From contig NZ_BMYU01000003.1 in assembly GCF_014652435.1 (NCBI RefSeq), forward strand, positions 372,001 through 436,000: DNA of 64,000 nt. The letters are read 5' to 3'. The DNA is from Cognatundibacterium squillarum. GTDB lineage: Bacteria > Pseudomonadota > Gammaproteobacteria > Burkholderiales > Burkholderiaceae_D. Shown here in pieces: positions 1 through 8,723 of the stretch. Made by a program: the position numbers and the translations under genes. How positions within the stretch are numbered: position 1 is the stretch's first letter; the number at the start of each line of letters is the position of its first letter. Under the pieces are notes generated by a model, which saw nothing but the letters and a program-made list of their open reading frames with translations, searched no databases and was not told the origin of the DNA.

Positions 1-551
1 GCATCAAAATTTTTCTGGTGATTGCCAGTCGCGACTGATTTGAACAATTGCTGCGGCGAAGTTTTGTTTTTGGAAAAGACATGAAATGCCGGTACCAGCG
101 ATCCGGATGTGGATTTCGGATCACCGTTCATAAACCGGTACTGACCACGCTGCGCCAGTAAATCCGGCAGACTGTTAAGCGGAGTGTCTGCACGGGTGAT
201 CAGAACGGAGTGATAGCCGCGTTCGCCATTTTTTTTGACGACTTGCGCAAATACTTTACAAATGCCGCTTTCCACCAGTTCCAGCGACAGCTTATTGCCC
301 ATCGAAATCTGAGCTTTGCCCTGACGCATCGCTTCCACCAGTTCGCTGTGTTTGTCAGATACCAGTGCCTGCACCGGAATGCCGGTGCGTTGTGACATTT
401 CCTGCAGAAACGGCTCCCAGTCGCGCTTTACCTGATCCGGATGGCCGGAAGCGATAATGGCAAATGTCAGCGTGGCAGGTTCACTGGCAAGCGAAGGCAG
501 GCACAGGGCAGAAAGCGCAATTGCGCAGAAGTGACGTCGGAACCGGTTCAT
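1..551 (-). CDS. PhnD-like phosphate/phosphonate ABC substrate-binding protein (partial)
   Basis: This gene starts at 551 and runs off the left edge, so only about 183 N-terminal residues are visible. It opens with a Sec signal peptide (basic start, hydrophobic core, cleavage near SLAS). After that comes the fold typical of periplasmic PhnD/PtxB-type binding proteins: an LTFAIIASGHPDQ strand, then WEPFLQEMSQRTG, a segment ending ISMGNKLSLE, and the conserved NGDPKSTSGSLVPAFHVF stretch that in PhnD lies by the ligand pocket. It should bind a phosphonate, phosphite or related oxyanion for an ABC importer, but the partner genes are outside the window. The rest of the gene and the true substrate cannot be judged. 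The PhnD family call is firm; the ligand is inference. Confidence 0.85.
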   Translation of the reverse strand, partial: MNRFRRHFCAIALSALCLPSLASEPATLTFAIIASGHPDQVKRDWEPFLQEMSQRTGIPVQALVSDKHSELVEAMRQGKAQISMGNKLSLELVESGICKVFAQVVKKNGERGYHSVLITRADTPLNSLPDLLAQRGQYRFMNGDPKSTSGSLVPAFHVFSKNKTSPQQLFKSVATGNHQKNFD

Positions 552-736
552 AGCGATCAGTATTGGGTATGCAGGCAGCCTGTGTATAAACGGGACATCG
601 TCCACAGGCTGAATCACTGGTAATTAAAATACTGATGATATATTTATTGATTGATGAAAGACATGGCAGCGAAGGAAACCCCTAAGTTGTGGTGGATTGC
701 CTTGTTTTTGCGCATGTTTTGTGCACAGGAATGTTG

Positions 737-745
737 TTATCCACA
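737..745 (+). promoter_or_regulatory. Isolated consensus DnaA box (TTATCCACA)
   Basis: A perfect nine-base match to the DnaA-box consensus lies in the 224-bp gap between the PhnD-like gene and the membrane protein gene. It stands alone, with only weak TCCACAG and TGCACAG neighbours. A single box can occur by chance, so function is uncertain. Confidence 0.35.
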
Positions 746-775
746 AACGCAATTTGCTTGCGGAATCGTGCGGCA

Positions 776-1288
776 TTATTTCTTCTGATTCTTTTTCTTG
801 TAACGTCCGAGTGTCAGAAAATTCAGCAGCGGCATCAGCAGTAATACCGCGCAGAAAACTTCCATCAGCCAGAACAGCCAGTGATCCGCACCGCTTTCCG
901 CAAAACGCAGACCGGTTTGCGCCGCCATCAGAAATCCCGCCGCGAGGCTCATGGTTTCCAGCCACACCACCAGCGGCGCGCCGGCCGCGATTGCACCCTG
1001 CTTCAGATCCAGGATGGTGGTTTTACGTACCGAGAAAATACGCCAGCCGATATAGCCGAACTGTGCGCAGGACGCCAGTGTGTATAAGTCAGTCCATTGC
1101 TCCGGCGATTCCTGCATCGCCAGAAAAAAGAACACGGCCAGCAGACTGGCATTTGCACCCAGCAGCCATGGTAACCAGCGCTGGTAATGCAGCCAGTCCA
1201 CCACGCGGATATAACGCCGGGCCGGTGAAATCAGAAATGGAAAAAACGGGTTAATCCCCGCACCCTCGCGGGTCAAAATCAGAACCAT
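776..1288 (-). CDS. Hypothetical inner-membrane protein (four predicted helices)
   Basis: This encodes a 170-residue protein that I do not recognise. I chose the ATG at 1288 because an AAAGG sequence sits 6-7 bases before it; the open frame continues upstream but looks non-coding. Four hydrophobic stretches are visible: WLPWLLGANASLLAVFFFLA, a segment around LASCAQFGYIGWRIF, one around GAPLVVWLETMSLAAGFLM and a last one around WLFWLMEVFCAVLLLMPLL. The protein ends with a very basic tail (GRYKKKNQKK) that should stay in the cytoplasm. It is divergent from the DyP peroxidase gene, with about 210 bp between the two starts. No function can be assigned. Confidence 0.7.
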   Translation of the reverse strand: MVLILTREGAGINPFFPFLISPARRYIRVVDWLHYQRWLPWLLGANASLLAVFFFLAMQESPEQWTDLYTLASCAQFGYIGWRIFSVRKTTILDLKQGAIAAGAPLVVWLETMSLAAGFLMAAQTGLRFAESGADHWLFWLMEVFCAVLLLMPLLNFLTLGRYKKKNQKK

Positions 1289-1500
1289 AGACAAACCTTT
1301 TGCTTCCCTGAGCAGCGGATGCTGCAGCACTGTCAGTGAACCCGTGGCAGTGCGGGTCAACGGCAGGCAATTCATACGAGTATAGCGGTTTTCCGTCTGC
1401 CCTGTTCCGGCTGGCCTGTCCGACACCGGCGTCTTTCTGAGGCATAATGAGCATCTGCCCGCAGCACCATGCGCGGATAACCGATGAAGGAGAGTAAGCA

Positions 1501-2346
1501 ATGTCGTATCAGCCAGCGATTCTGCAGGCCATTCCTGCCCATGCCAGTTATCTGACCTGGACTATCCGTTCCGGTGCCGACCGGACATCTGTGCAGCAAA
1601 GTCTGCACGCCTTACTGGCGCTGACCGATGGTGATCGAATTGTTACCGGTATCGGTGCAGCGCTTGCAAAGGTACTGGATTTATCCGTCAGCGGTTTACA
1701 GGAATTTACCGGTATTGCGGGCAGTCAGGTCAGTATTCCGGCAACGCCGGCAGCGTTGTGGATCTGGCTGCGTGCCGAAGAGCGCGGAGAACTGGTGCAT
1801 CAGCAATTGCGTATCGCGGAAGTGCTGACTCCGGCATTTGAGTTGCAGTACCAGACCGGCGCTTTCCGGTACGCAGAAGGCCGTGATTTGTCCGGTTACG
1901 AAGACGGCACGGAAAATCCACAGGACGATGAGGCGCTGGCGGTGGCAGTCACGGAAGCCGGTGGCAGCTTTGTGGCGGTTCAGCAATGGCAGCATGATTT
2001 CGCCGCACTGGCAGCAATGGCGCAACCGGCGAAAGATCACGCGATTGGTCGTCGTCTTTCCGATAATGAAGAACTGGAAGATGCGCCGGAATCAGCGCAT
2101 GTGAAACGCACTGCGCAGGAAGATTTTGAGCCGCCGGCGTTTATGCTGCGCCGTTCTATGCCGTGGTCAGAAGGCATGCACGGCGGCTTGTATTTCGTGG
2201 CATTTGCGCGCAGCTATCAGGCGTTTGAAGCGCAGTTGCGCCGTATGTCCGGCGCGGAGGACGGTGTAACCGATGCCCTGTTCCGTTTCAGCCAGCCGCA
2301 GACTACTGCGTATTTCTGGTGCCCGCCGCTGGGCTGGACCGTCTGA
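1501..2346 (+). CDS. DyP-type heme peroxidase (YfeX-like)
   Basis: A 281-residue dye-decolorising peroxidase. The start at 1501 follows AAGGAGAGTAAGC. Key family features are visible: the GxxDG-type motif YEDGTENP with the catalytic Asp at 135, the proximal heme ligand His 200 in SAHVKRTAQED, and the distal Arg 217 in MLRRSMP. There is no Tat or Sec signal, and the length fits the short cytoplasmic class that includes E. coli YfeX, rather than the Tat-exported EfeB class. Such enzymes use hydrogen peroxide to oxidise phenolic compounds or porphyrinogens; the natural substrate here is unknown. No encapsulin gene or encapsulin-targeting tail is evident. The gene appears monocistronic and ends in a hairpin shared with the convergent gene. 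Confidence 0.9.
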   Translation: MSYQPAILQAIPAHASYLTWTIRSGADRTSVQQSLHALLALTDGDRIVTGIGAALAKVLDLSVSGLQEFTGIAGSQVSIPATPAALWIWLRAEERGELVHQQLRIAEVLTPAFELQYQTGAFRYAEGRDLSGYEDGTENPQDDEALAVAVTEAGGSFVAVQQWQHDFAALAAMAQPAKDHAIGRRLSDNEELEDAPESAHVKRTAQEDFEPPAFMLRRSMPWSEGMHGGLYFVAFARSYQAFEAQLRRMSGAEDGVTDALFRFSQPQTTAYFWCPPLGWTV

Positions 2347-2353
2347 ATGTCAC

Positions 2354-2375
2354 TGTGCCGGCATTTGCCGGCACA
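2354..2375. terminator. Hairpin between convergent genes
   Basis: A perfect nine-base stem (TGTGCCGGC / GCCGGCACA) with an ATTT loop sits between the stop codons of the peroxidase gene and the MASE1 gene. It lacks a clear T-tract on either side, so it may be an mRNA 3'-end structure or a weak bidirectional terminator. Confidence 0.5.
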
Positions 2376-2380
2376 GATGG

Positions 2381-5359
2381 TCATAACTTAGGAAGCATTG
2401 CAGTACGCCGCTCCCGCACCAGTTTTTCAAATTCCGGTAACGGTAATGGACGTGAGAACAGATAACCCTGAAACGCATTGCAATGATGCGACATCAGGAA
2501 TTCGCGCTGCGCATCGGTTTCCACACCTTCCGCAATCACGTCCAGTCCCAGATTCACCCCCAGAGAAATGATGGCCCGCACAATCGTTGCGTCGCTCTCA
2601 TCTTCACTCAGATCGCGCACAAACGACTGATCGATCTTTAACTGTGTCAGTGGCAGCTTTTGCAGATATGCGAGTGAAGAATAACCGGTGCCGAAATCGT
2701 CCATCGAAAAGCCGACGCCAAGTTTTCGCAAATCCTGCATGGTACGGATGGTGGTATCAACGTCATCAAGGACGGTGCTTTCTGTCAGTTCGATCTTCAG
2801 GCGGTCCGGCGGGAAAGCATATTGCTGAATCATCGAGCGCACTTGCTCTACAAAATCAGACTGACGGAACTGGCGCGCGCTGACATTGACGGCGAGTGTC
2901 AGATCGGCAGTCAGCGGATCATGCTGCCACTGGTGTAACTGCGCGCATGCAGTTTCCAGCACCCAGCGGCCGATAGGAATGATCAGACCAGCCTCTTCCG
3001 CGACCGGGATGAATTCACCCGGCGAAATAAAACCGCGGTCCGGGTGATACCAGCGCAGCAGTGCTTCTGCACCCAGCAAATCCCCCGCAGCATTGACCTG
3101 CACCTGATAGTAAAGCTGGAACTGATCCTGACTCAGCGCTACCCGCAGATTGGATTCCAGCAGCATGCGCACCAGCAGAATGGCCTGCATCGCCGGATCA
3201 AAAAAGCGTACTGCATTTTTACCGGCAGTCTTGGCTTCATACATTGCCGTGTCTGCACGTTTAAACAAGTCTTTCACGGTGATGTCCTGATCATTGAACA
3301 GACAGACTCCGATACTGCAGGACGCATGGTGTTCAAAATCAGTGAACTGGAAGGGCTGGTTCAGCACGCTCCGGATTTTTTCAGAAATGCGGTCGGTTTG
3401 CTGCGCAGCTTCTTCGCGGCTTTCGCTCAGACTTTCCAGTACCACCACAAATTCATCACCACCCAGACGCGCAACGGTATCGCTGTCACGTACCGATTCG
3501 CGCAGTCTGCGTGCCGCTTCGATCAGCAGTAAATCACCGGCATCATGGCCACGGGTATCATTCAGGGTTTTGAAGTTATCCAGGTCAATAAACAGAACGG
3601 CACTGTGTGCATGGCTGCGCTGGTGCTGGCGCAGTAAATGATCCAGCCGGTCCGTCAGCAAACGGCGGTTAGGTAATTGCGTCAGCGAATCATAAAACGC
3701 CAGATTCCGGATTTCCGCTTCATAGCCTTTATGTTTGCTGATATCTGTAAAAGAGCCGACATAATGACTGAGGCGTCCATGGTGGTCATGCAGGGCAGTC
3801 AGTGTGATCATGACGGGAAAGCGCTCACCGTTGCAGCGCGTATGCCATAACTCACCGTGCCAGAAGTGCTGGATTGCCAGTGTTTGAACTAACTCAGGCA
3901 AGATGTCCTCTGACTGCGCACTGGGTTCCAGTAACGGTGATTTTTCGCCGATCAGATCTGCCGGTGTAAAGCCGGTAATACGGCTGAAAGCGTGGTTGAT
4001 ACGTAAAATACGCCAATCAGGTCCGGCTACGAAAATTGCTTCCTGTGATTCAAAGGTACAGGCGGCGATCATCAGGTCGCTTTCAGCCTGTTTGCGATCT
4101 GTGATGTCTGTAATAAAACAATGCCACAGCATGGATCCGTCTTCTTCCGCCTCCGGTAAGCCGTCCAGGTATAACCAGCGTTCACTGCCATCTTTGCGGA
4201 AGTAGCGAATCTCACATTGCCACGGCGTCAGATGTCGTGTCGCTTCACGCAACAAAGCTCTGCCAGCTTCGAAATCTTCCGGATGTGCTCTGGCCAGCAA
4301 GCGTGTGCCGTCATGCTGGACTTCTTCGTAACTGAGTTCAAACATTTCGGGCAAAGCATCGCTTGCATACGGAACAGTAATACGCTGATCAGCATGAATG
4401 CGCCATTGTATTGCCAGTCCAGGTAAGCGCGACGCCAGTTTTTGCAACCTGTTGTACGCCTCATGCATCTGATAACTGAGCGCCTGATGTTCTTTGCGCA
4501 GTGCGGTCGTGATCAGGCTGATCATGGTCAGTATGAAAATAAAGCCCCAGCGGGTCAGCAAGCTGATGCCGGTGTATCTTTCAAATACGCCGCTGCCGAT
4601 AGACGATGCATAAGTAGCGGCAATAACCACCATCAGATTCAGCGTCGCGGTCACCGCAATTTCAAACCGCATTGCAGGCCAGATCATCAGACTTATTATC
4701 AGAAATGGTAAATGCAATTCGGGGAACGGCGAGAAAAACACAGCCCAGCTGGTAATGGCAATGACGGACAGTAAACTCAGTAATTCCCGCTTCTGATGGC
4801 GCAGAGGCTCGATCGCCAGACGTGTCATGGTCAGAAAAACCGGAGCCGTCAGCATGGCACCGAGCGCATCTCCGCCCCACCAGACCAGCAGCGCGGACAG
4901 CGGCGGTATTTCCAGTCCGTTACCGGCATGCCACATGCTGCCGGTAATCGCGGACACTGCGGATCCGGCTGCAGCACCGGCCATCAGGGTCAGTACCTGA
5001 CGCCGGTTTTGTAAAGCGGGGTCAAAGCCGTAATACTGCAGCAGGCGGCAACCCAGCCAGGGGCCCAGTGTACTGCCTGCAGTCAGTACGGCCACTGCCA
5101 GCGGAGAATGTCCCAGATACAAATTCATGATCAGCGCGCCGGCGATAACCGCAGGCAGCATTGCCGTACCCCATCGCAGCAGGGCACCGAAGGCAATGCC
5201 GACCGGTAACCAGATCAGGCTGATGCCGGCGTTTTGAAACGGCACAGAAAAACTGTAAAAGCCAGACAGCGCATATAAACCCGTCACCAGCAGTAAGCGT
5301 CCGGCCACAGAGCCGGGCGGGGTGGTGGCAGGAAACAGGCGCCGGAAAAAATTCAGCAT
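2381..5359 (-). CDS. MASE1-PAS-PAS-GGDEF-EAL cyclic-di-GMP protein
   Basis: A 992-residue inner-membrane signalling protein. I chose the ATG at 5359 because AGGA lies six bases before it; an upstream in-frame ATG would add 14 residues. Residues about 20-290 form a multi-helix MASE1 sensory domain. Two PAS domains follow (about 300-425 and 430-545), the first with a C-terminal ITDITDRKQAE and the second with SFTDISKHK. The diguanylate cyclase domain keeps an intact GGDEF at 633-637 in ARLGGDEFVVVLE. The phosphodiesterase domain keeps EAL at 765-767 in GAEALLRWYHP and the later DDFGTGYSSL. Both catalytic signatures look intact, so it may make or break c-di-GMP, with the PAS and MASE1 parts choosing. 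The signal sensed is unknown. It is transcribed alone. Confidence 0.93.
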   Translation of the reverse strand: MLNFFRRLFPATTPPGSVAGRLLLVTGLYALSGFYSFSVPFQNAGISLIWLPVGIAFGALLRWGTAMLPAVIAGALIMNLYLGHSPLAVAVLTAGSTLGPWLGCRLLQYYGFDPALQNRRQVLTLMAGAAAGSAVSAITGSMWHAGNGLEIPPLSALLVWWGGDALGAMLTAPVFLTMTRLAIEPLRHQKRELLSLLSVIAITSWAVFFSPFPELHLPFLIISLMIWPAMRFEIAVTATLNLMVVIAATYASSIGSGVFERYTGISLLTRWGFIFILTMISLITTALRKEHQALSYQMHEAYNRLQKLASRLPGLAIQWRIHADQRITVPYASDALPEMFELSYEEVQHDGTRLLARAHPEDFEAGRALLREATRHLTPWQCEIRYFRKDGSERWLYLDGLPEAEEDGSMLWHCFITDITDRKQAESDLMIAACTFESQEAIFVAGPDWRILRINHAFSRITGFTPADLIGEKSPLLEPSAQSEDILPELVQTLAIQHFWHGELWHTRCNGERFPVMITLTALHDHHGRLSHYVGSFTDISKHKGYEAEIRNLAFYDSLTQLPNRRLLTDRLDHLLRQHQRSHAHSAVLFIDLDNFKTLNDTRGHDAGDLLLIEAARRLRESVRDSDTVARLGGDEFVVVLESLSESREEAAQQTDRISEKIRSVLNQPFQFTDFEHHASCSIGVCLFNDQDITVKDLFKRADTAMYEAKTAGKNAVRFFDPAMQAILLVRMLLESNLRVALSQDQFQLYYQVQVNAAGDLLGAEALLRWYHPDRGFISPGEFIPVAEEAGLIIPIGRWVLETACAQLHQWQHDPLTADLTLAVNVSARQFRQSDFVEQVRSMIQQYAFPPDRLKIELTESTVLDDVDTTIRTMQDLRKLGVGFSMDDFGTGYSSLAYLQKLPLTQLKIDQSFVRDLSEDESDATIVRAIISLGVNLGLDVIAEGVETDAQREFLMSHHCNAFQGYLFSRPLPLPEFEKLVRERRTAMLPKL

Positions 5360-5762
5360 GGATGTTCCTGTCAAAATGAACCAGACTTCAGACGTGTACA
5401 CCTGCCTCCGGGTTCCGGCAGACTTTCAGATATCGCATACAGCCGGCTGGTTTTTGCGCATTATGCGGTATTCCGGTTTGCAGAGACAGAGAATTGCAAC
5501 ACACTGAAGATATTTCACCGGAGATGGTACTGCGCCGGTGCGCAGCAAGGTCCGTGAAATACGTCCTTGTATGATAGGTCAGAGATATGACAGCGCAAAT
5601 ATGCATTGCTGTGTAGCAGGTAAGGCATGCATGTGCTGACCCTGATGATATAGTCAGCTTCAGTCTGTGTCCCCATAACACCGTGCGCGGAAAGTACAGC
5701 GGCGGTTTGCTGCTGTACGCATGCAAACCGCCGTCAGACTGCTGTGTACAACGCTGGCGTGA
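5360..5762. other. Gene-free stretch, 403 bp
   Basis: The gap separates the MASE1 gene start from the end of the ABC ATPase gene. It should hold the promoter of the MASE1 gene. Apart from the hairpin at 5701-5732 I see no coding signal, repeat or RNA gene. Confidence 0.5.
5701..5732 (-). terminator. Stem-loop downstream of the ABC operon
   Basis: A perfect ten-base stem (GGCGGTTTGC / GCAAACCGCC) with a 12-base loop lies 30 bp past the stop codon of the ATPase gene, at the end of the four-gene operon. The run of T is weak (ACTTTCC), so termination may be inefficient or factor dependent. Confidence 0.5.
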
Positions 5763-6827
5763 TCAGTACAGCCAGAGTTTGTCTGCATCCAGTTGCAGCC
5801 AGTAGTTACCGGCTTCCAGACGCTGAGGCGCGTAGGCGCGGATCCCTTCACCTGCGTGACCGAACAGGCATTCCCAGCGGTTACCCAGATACATGCAAGT
5901 GGTCAGCGGCAATTCGATCGCATTCGCAGAAGGCGTCTGGCTGATACGGACTTTTTCGACACGGATAATCGCTGTTGCATCCTGTGCCATACTCGCACCA
6001 CGCACTGTGGCATTCAGCTGGCGACCGTTAACTTCGATCACAGCATTGTCGCCGTCGCGCTGCAGTACACGTCCGCGCAGTTTATTGTTGCTGCCCATGA
6101 ATTCTGCTGTGAACAGGGTATGCGGTGTTTCATACATACTTTGCGGTGTACCTTGCTGCTCAATCACACCATTGTTCAGCAACAGAATCCGGTCAGAGAT
6201 CGCCATTGCTTCATCCTGATCATGAGTCACCATCAGCGCAGACAGATTCAGACGCACGATCAGTTCACGTAAGAATGCACGGGCTTCTTCACGCAGCTTG
6301 GCATCCAGATTCGACAGCGGCTCATCGAGCAGAATCACCGGCGGGTTGTACACCAGTGCGCGGGCAATCGCCACCCGTTGTTGCTGACCACCGGATAACT
6401 GATGCGGATAGCGTTCACCCAGATGGCCGAGGCCGAGTTGTCCCAGCACTTCTTTCACGCGGGTAGCGATTTCCGCTGCCGGCATTTTGCGCAGCTTCAG
6501 GCCGTAAGCCACATTTTCGTTCACGGTTTTGTGTGGCCACAGCGCATACGACTGAAACACCAGGCCGAGGTTGCGGTGTTCCGCCGGGATTTCAATGTTT
6601 TTTGCGCCGTCAAAAATCACACGGTCACCGATTTGTATCATCCCGGTCTTCGGCGATTCCAGACCAGCCACAGCACGCAGCAGCGTGGTTTTGCCGGAGC
6701 CGGACGGGCCCAGCAGCGCGACCACTTCGCCACGCTGCAATTCCATCGATACGCCTTTCAGAATCGGGTTGGCGCTGGCGCCGCTGCCATATTCCAGAGT
6801 CAGGTTTTTTACACTTAAATCAGACAT
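5763..6827 (-). CDS. ABC transporter ATP-binding protein (FbpC/PotA type)
   Basis: A 354-residue importer ATPase. Walker A is GPSGSGKT at 40-47, the Q-loop is FQSYALW near 91-97, the ABC signature is LSGGQQQ at 144-150, Walker B with the catalytic Glu is ILLDEP at 165-170, and the switch His follows in VTHDQDEA. The extra C-terminal 110 residues form a TOBE-like regulatory domain, as in FbpC and PotA. It would power the permease encoded just upstream (42-bp gap). The start at 6827 is preceded by an AGAGAG-type site. It is the last gene of the Bug, binding protein, permease, ATPase operon. Family members serve ferric iron, polyamines, thiamine or 2-aminoethylphosphonate, and sequence alone does not decide the substrate. 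Confidence 0.93.
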   Translation of the reverse strand: MSDLSVKNLTLEYGSGASANPILKGVSMELQRGEVVALLGPSGSGKTTLLRAVAGLESPKTGMIQIGDRVIFDGAKNIEIPAEHRNLGLVFQSYALWPHKTVNENVAYGLKLRKMPAAEIATRVKEVLGQLGLGHLGERYPHQLSGGQQQRVAIARALVYNPPVILLDEPLSNLDAKLREEARAFLRELIVRLNLSALMVTHDQDEAMAISDRILLLNNGVIEQQGTPQSMYETPHTLFTAEFMGSNNKLRGRVLQRDGDNAVIEVNGRQLNATVRGASMAQDATAIIRVEKVRISQTPSANAIELPLTTCMYLGNRWECLFGHAGEGIRAYAPQRLEAGNYWLQLDADKLWLY

Positions 6828-6868
6828 GATGCTTCTCTCTTTTTCGGTAATGAACAGGCAGCGCTGTA

Positions 6869-8647
6869 TCAGTGATTGAGTTTGACGCCAAAGCGCAGCG
6901 CAATGCCGAGGCCGATGGCAACCAGTGTAATATTAATAAACGATAAGGCAGCAACCAGATCAACCGAGCCGCCTGCCCACAGGGAAACGATCAGCGCACC
7001 GATCACTTCAGTACCCGGTGACAACAGATACACGCCGGTGGAATATTCGCGTTCGAAAATCAGGAAGATCATCAGCCATGCGCCGAGCAGACCGTATTTG
7101 ATCAATGGCAGGGTCACATCGCGTGTCACCTGACCACGGCGCGCACCGACTGCACGTGCGGCTTCTTCCAGTTCCGGTCCGACCTGCAGCAATGCAGAAG
7201 AAATCAGGCGCAGGCCATATGCCATCCAGACCACGGTGTAAGCGATCCAGACCGATACGATGGTGGAGCGCAGCGCACGCAGTTGCGGAATCAGATTTTC
7301 CTGCAGCCAGACGGAAATGCTGCTGTCACTGCCGCGCAGCAGATTTTCCAGACCGCTCGGAACAAACAGGAAGACCCACAGGAAAGCCAGACCAGCCAGC
7401 AAGCCCGGTACCGCGCGCGGTACCAGTACGGAGTAATCCAGAATGCGGCTGACCATGTCCGGTTTGCGGTGCATTGCCAGAGCAATTGCGCTGTAGCAAA
7501 TCACTGCCAGTGCACCACCGATAATGCCGATCAGCACAGTATTCAGAATGCCGCGCATCAGCGATGGCTGTTCCAGAATGTCACGGAAATGCTGCAGCGT
7601 CAGCACTTCGCCCAGCGGCACACCTTCGCCCCAGTACGAGACAAACGAACGCAGCGCAATACCGGACAAAGGCAGAATGATGGTGAACAGCAGCCAGGAA
7701 GCGATCACACCGAAAGCCAGCCACTTCCATTTACCCAGAGGCAGCGGTTTCTGACGTGAACCTTTACCTTTGATAGAAACATATTTATTCGCGGATTTCA
7801 GTAACCAGCGCTGCACCATCACCAGCGGCATCGTTACTGCCACCAGACAGACGGCTGTCGCTGCCATCAGGTGGTAAGACGGTGTGCCGAGTTTGTTGGT
7901 CAGTTTATACAGATAGGTCGGCAGCACCAGATGCCCTTCCGGATCACCGAGTACCAGTACCAGTCCGAAGACTTCAAAGCCGAGGAAAAACACCAGCACA
8001 CCGGCGAATGATAAGGCCGGCATGATCATCGGCAGTGATACATTCAGCGCCACGCGGAATGGCGAGGCACCGGTGACGCGTGCAGCTTCTTCCACATCCG
8101 AACCCAGACTTTTCAGTGCGGAGGAAGAATACAGATACACATGCGGTACGTGCGTTAAACCGGCAATGATCACGATGCTGGTGAAGGAATAAATATTCCA
8201 CGGTTCCACGCCGATAAACTGTTTCGCCCACAGGGTATAGAAACCGACAGGGCCCATCGCCACGACATAGCCGAAGGCCATTACCATCGGCGAGACAAAA
8301 ATCGGTACCAGAATCAGCGGTTCCAGCCAGCTGCGTCCCGGCAAATCAGTGCGCGTCATCAGGAATGCCAGCATGCCGCCCAGCGGAACCGCAATGGCGG
8401 TCAGACCTGTGGCCAGAATCAGGCCGTTGGTGAAGGCCTGACGGAAATCAGGATCGTCGAAAATAAAGCGGAACGAATCCAGCCCCAGTTCTTTGACTGG
8501 TGCGAAAAACGGTGCATTTAAAAAGCTCTGATAAAAAATCAGCGACAGCGGTGTCAGGATAGCGATCAGTGTCAGCGTAACGACAAGCGCACGCGTCCAG
8601 TGAAAACGCTGCCACCATTGGGGTGCAGTCAGCCCGGGCGTGTTCAT
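6869..8647 (-). CDS. ABC transporter permease, fused two-domain FbpB type
   Basis: A 592-residue inner-membrane permease made of two BPD_transp_1 halves in one chain, as in FbpB/AfuB. Each half carries an EAA loop for docking the ATPase: EEAARVTGASPFRVALNVSLP in the first half and EEAARAVGARRGQVTRDVTLP in the second. About twelve hydrophobic segments can be drawn. The start at 8647 has AAGGG nearby. It lies 76 bp after the binding-protein gene, with a stem-loop in the gap, and 42 bp before the ATPase gene. Fused permeases are typical of ferric iron and some phosphonate importers. The system is complete: binding protein, permease and ATPase. Confidence 0.93.
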   Translation of the reverse strand: MNTPGLTAPQWWQRFHWTRALVVTLTLIAILTPLSLIFYQSFLNAPFFAPVKELGLDSFRFIFDDPDFRQAFTNGLILATGLTAIAVPLGGMLAFLMTRTDLPGRSWLEPLILVPIFVSPMVMAFGYVVAMGPVGFYTLWAKQFIGVEPWNIYSFTSIVIIAGLTHVPHVYLYSSSALKSLGSDVEEAARVTGASPFRVALNVSLPMIMPALSFAGVLVFFLGFEVFGLVLVLGDPEGHLVLPTYLYKLTNKLGTPSYHLMAATAVCLVAVTMPLVMVQRWLLKSANKYVSIKGKGSRQKPLPLGKWKWLAFGVIASWLLFTIILPLSGIALRSFVSYWGEGVPLGEVLTLQHFRDILEQPSLMRGILNTVLIGIIGGALAVICYSAIALAMHRKPDMVSRILDYSVLVPRAVPGLLAGLAFLWVFLFVPSGLENLLRGSDSSISVWLQENLIPQLRALRSTIVSVWIAYTVVWMAYGLRLISSALLQVGPELEEAARAVGARRGQVTRDVTLPLIKYGLLGAWLMIFLIFEREYSTGVYLLSPGTEVIGALIVSLWAGGSVDLVAALSFINITLVAIGLGIALRFGVKLNH

Positions 8648-8683
8648 AAGCGACCCTTAATATACAAATTAACAGAAAAGATG

Positions 8684-8702
8684 CCGGGTCAGGACGACCC
8701 GG
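8684..8702 (-). promoter_or_regulatory. Intercistronic stem-loop between binding-protein and permease genes
   Basis: A perfect seven-base stem (CCGGGTC / GACCCGG) with a five-base loop sits in the 76-bp gap of the operon. In many ABC operons such a structure protects the upstream message, so that the binding protein is made in excess over the permease. No T-tract follows, which argues against full termination. Confidence 0.5.
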
Positions 8703-8723
8703 ATCATCGGAAATGCATCCGGT

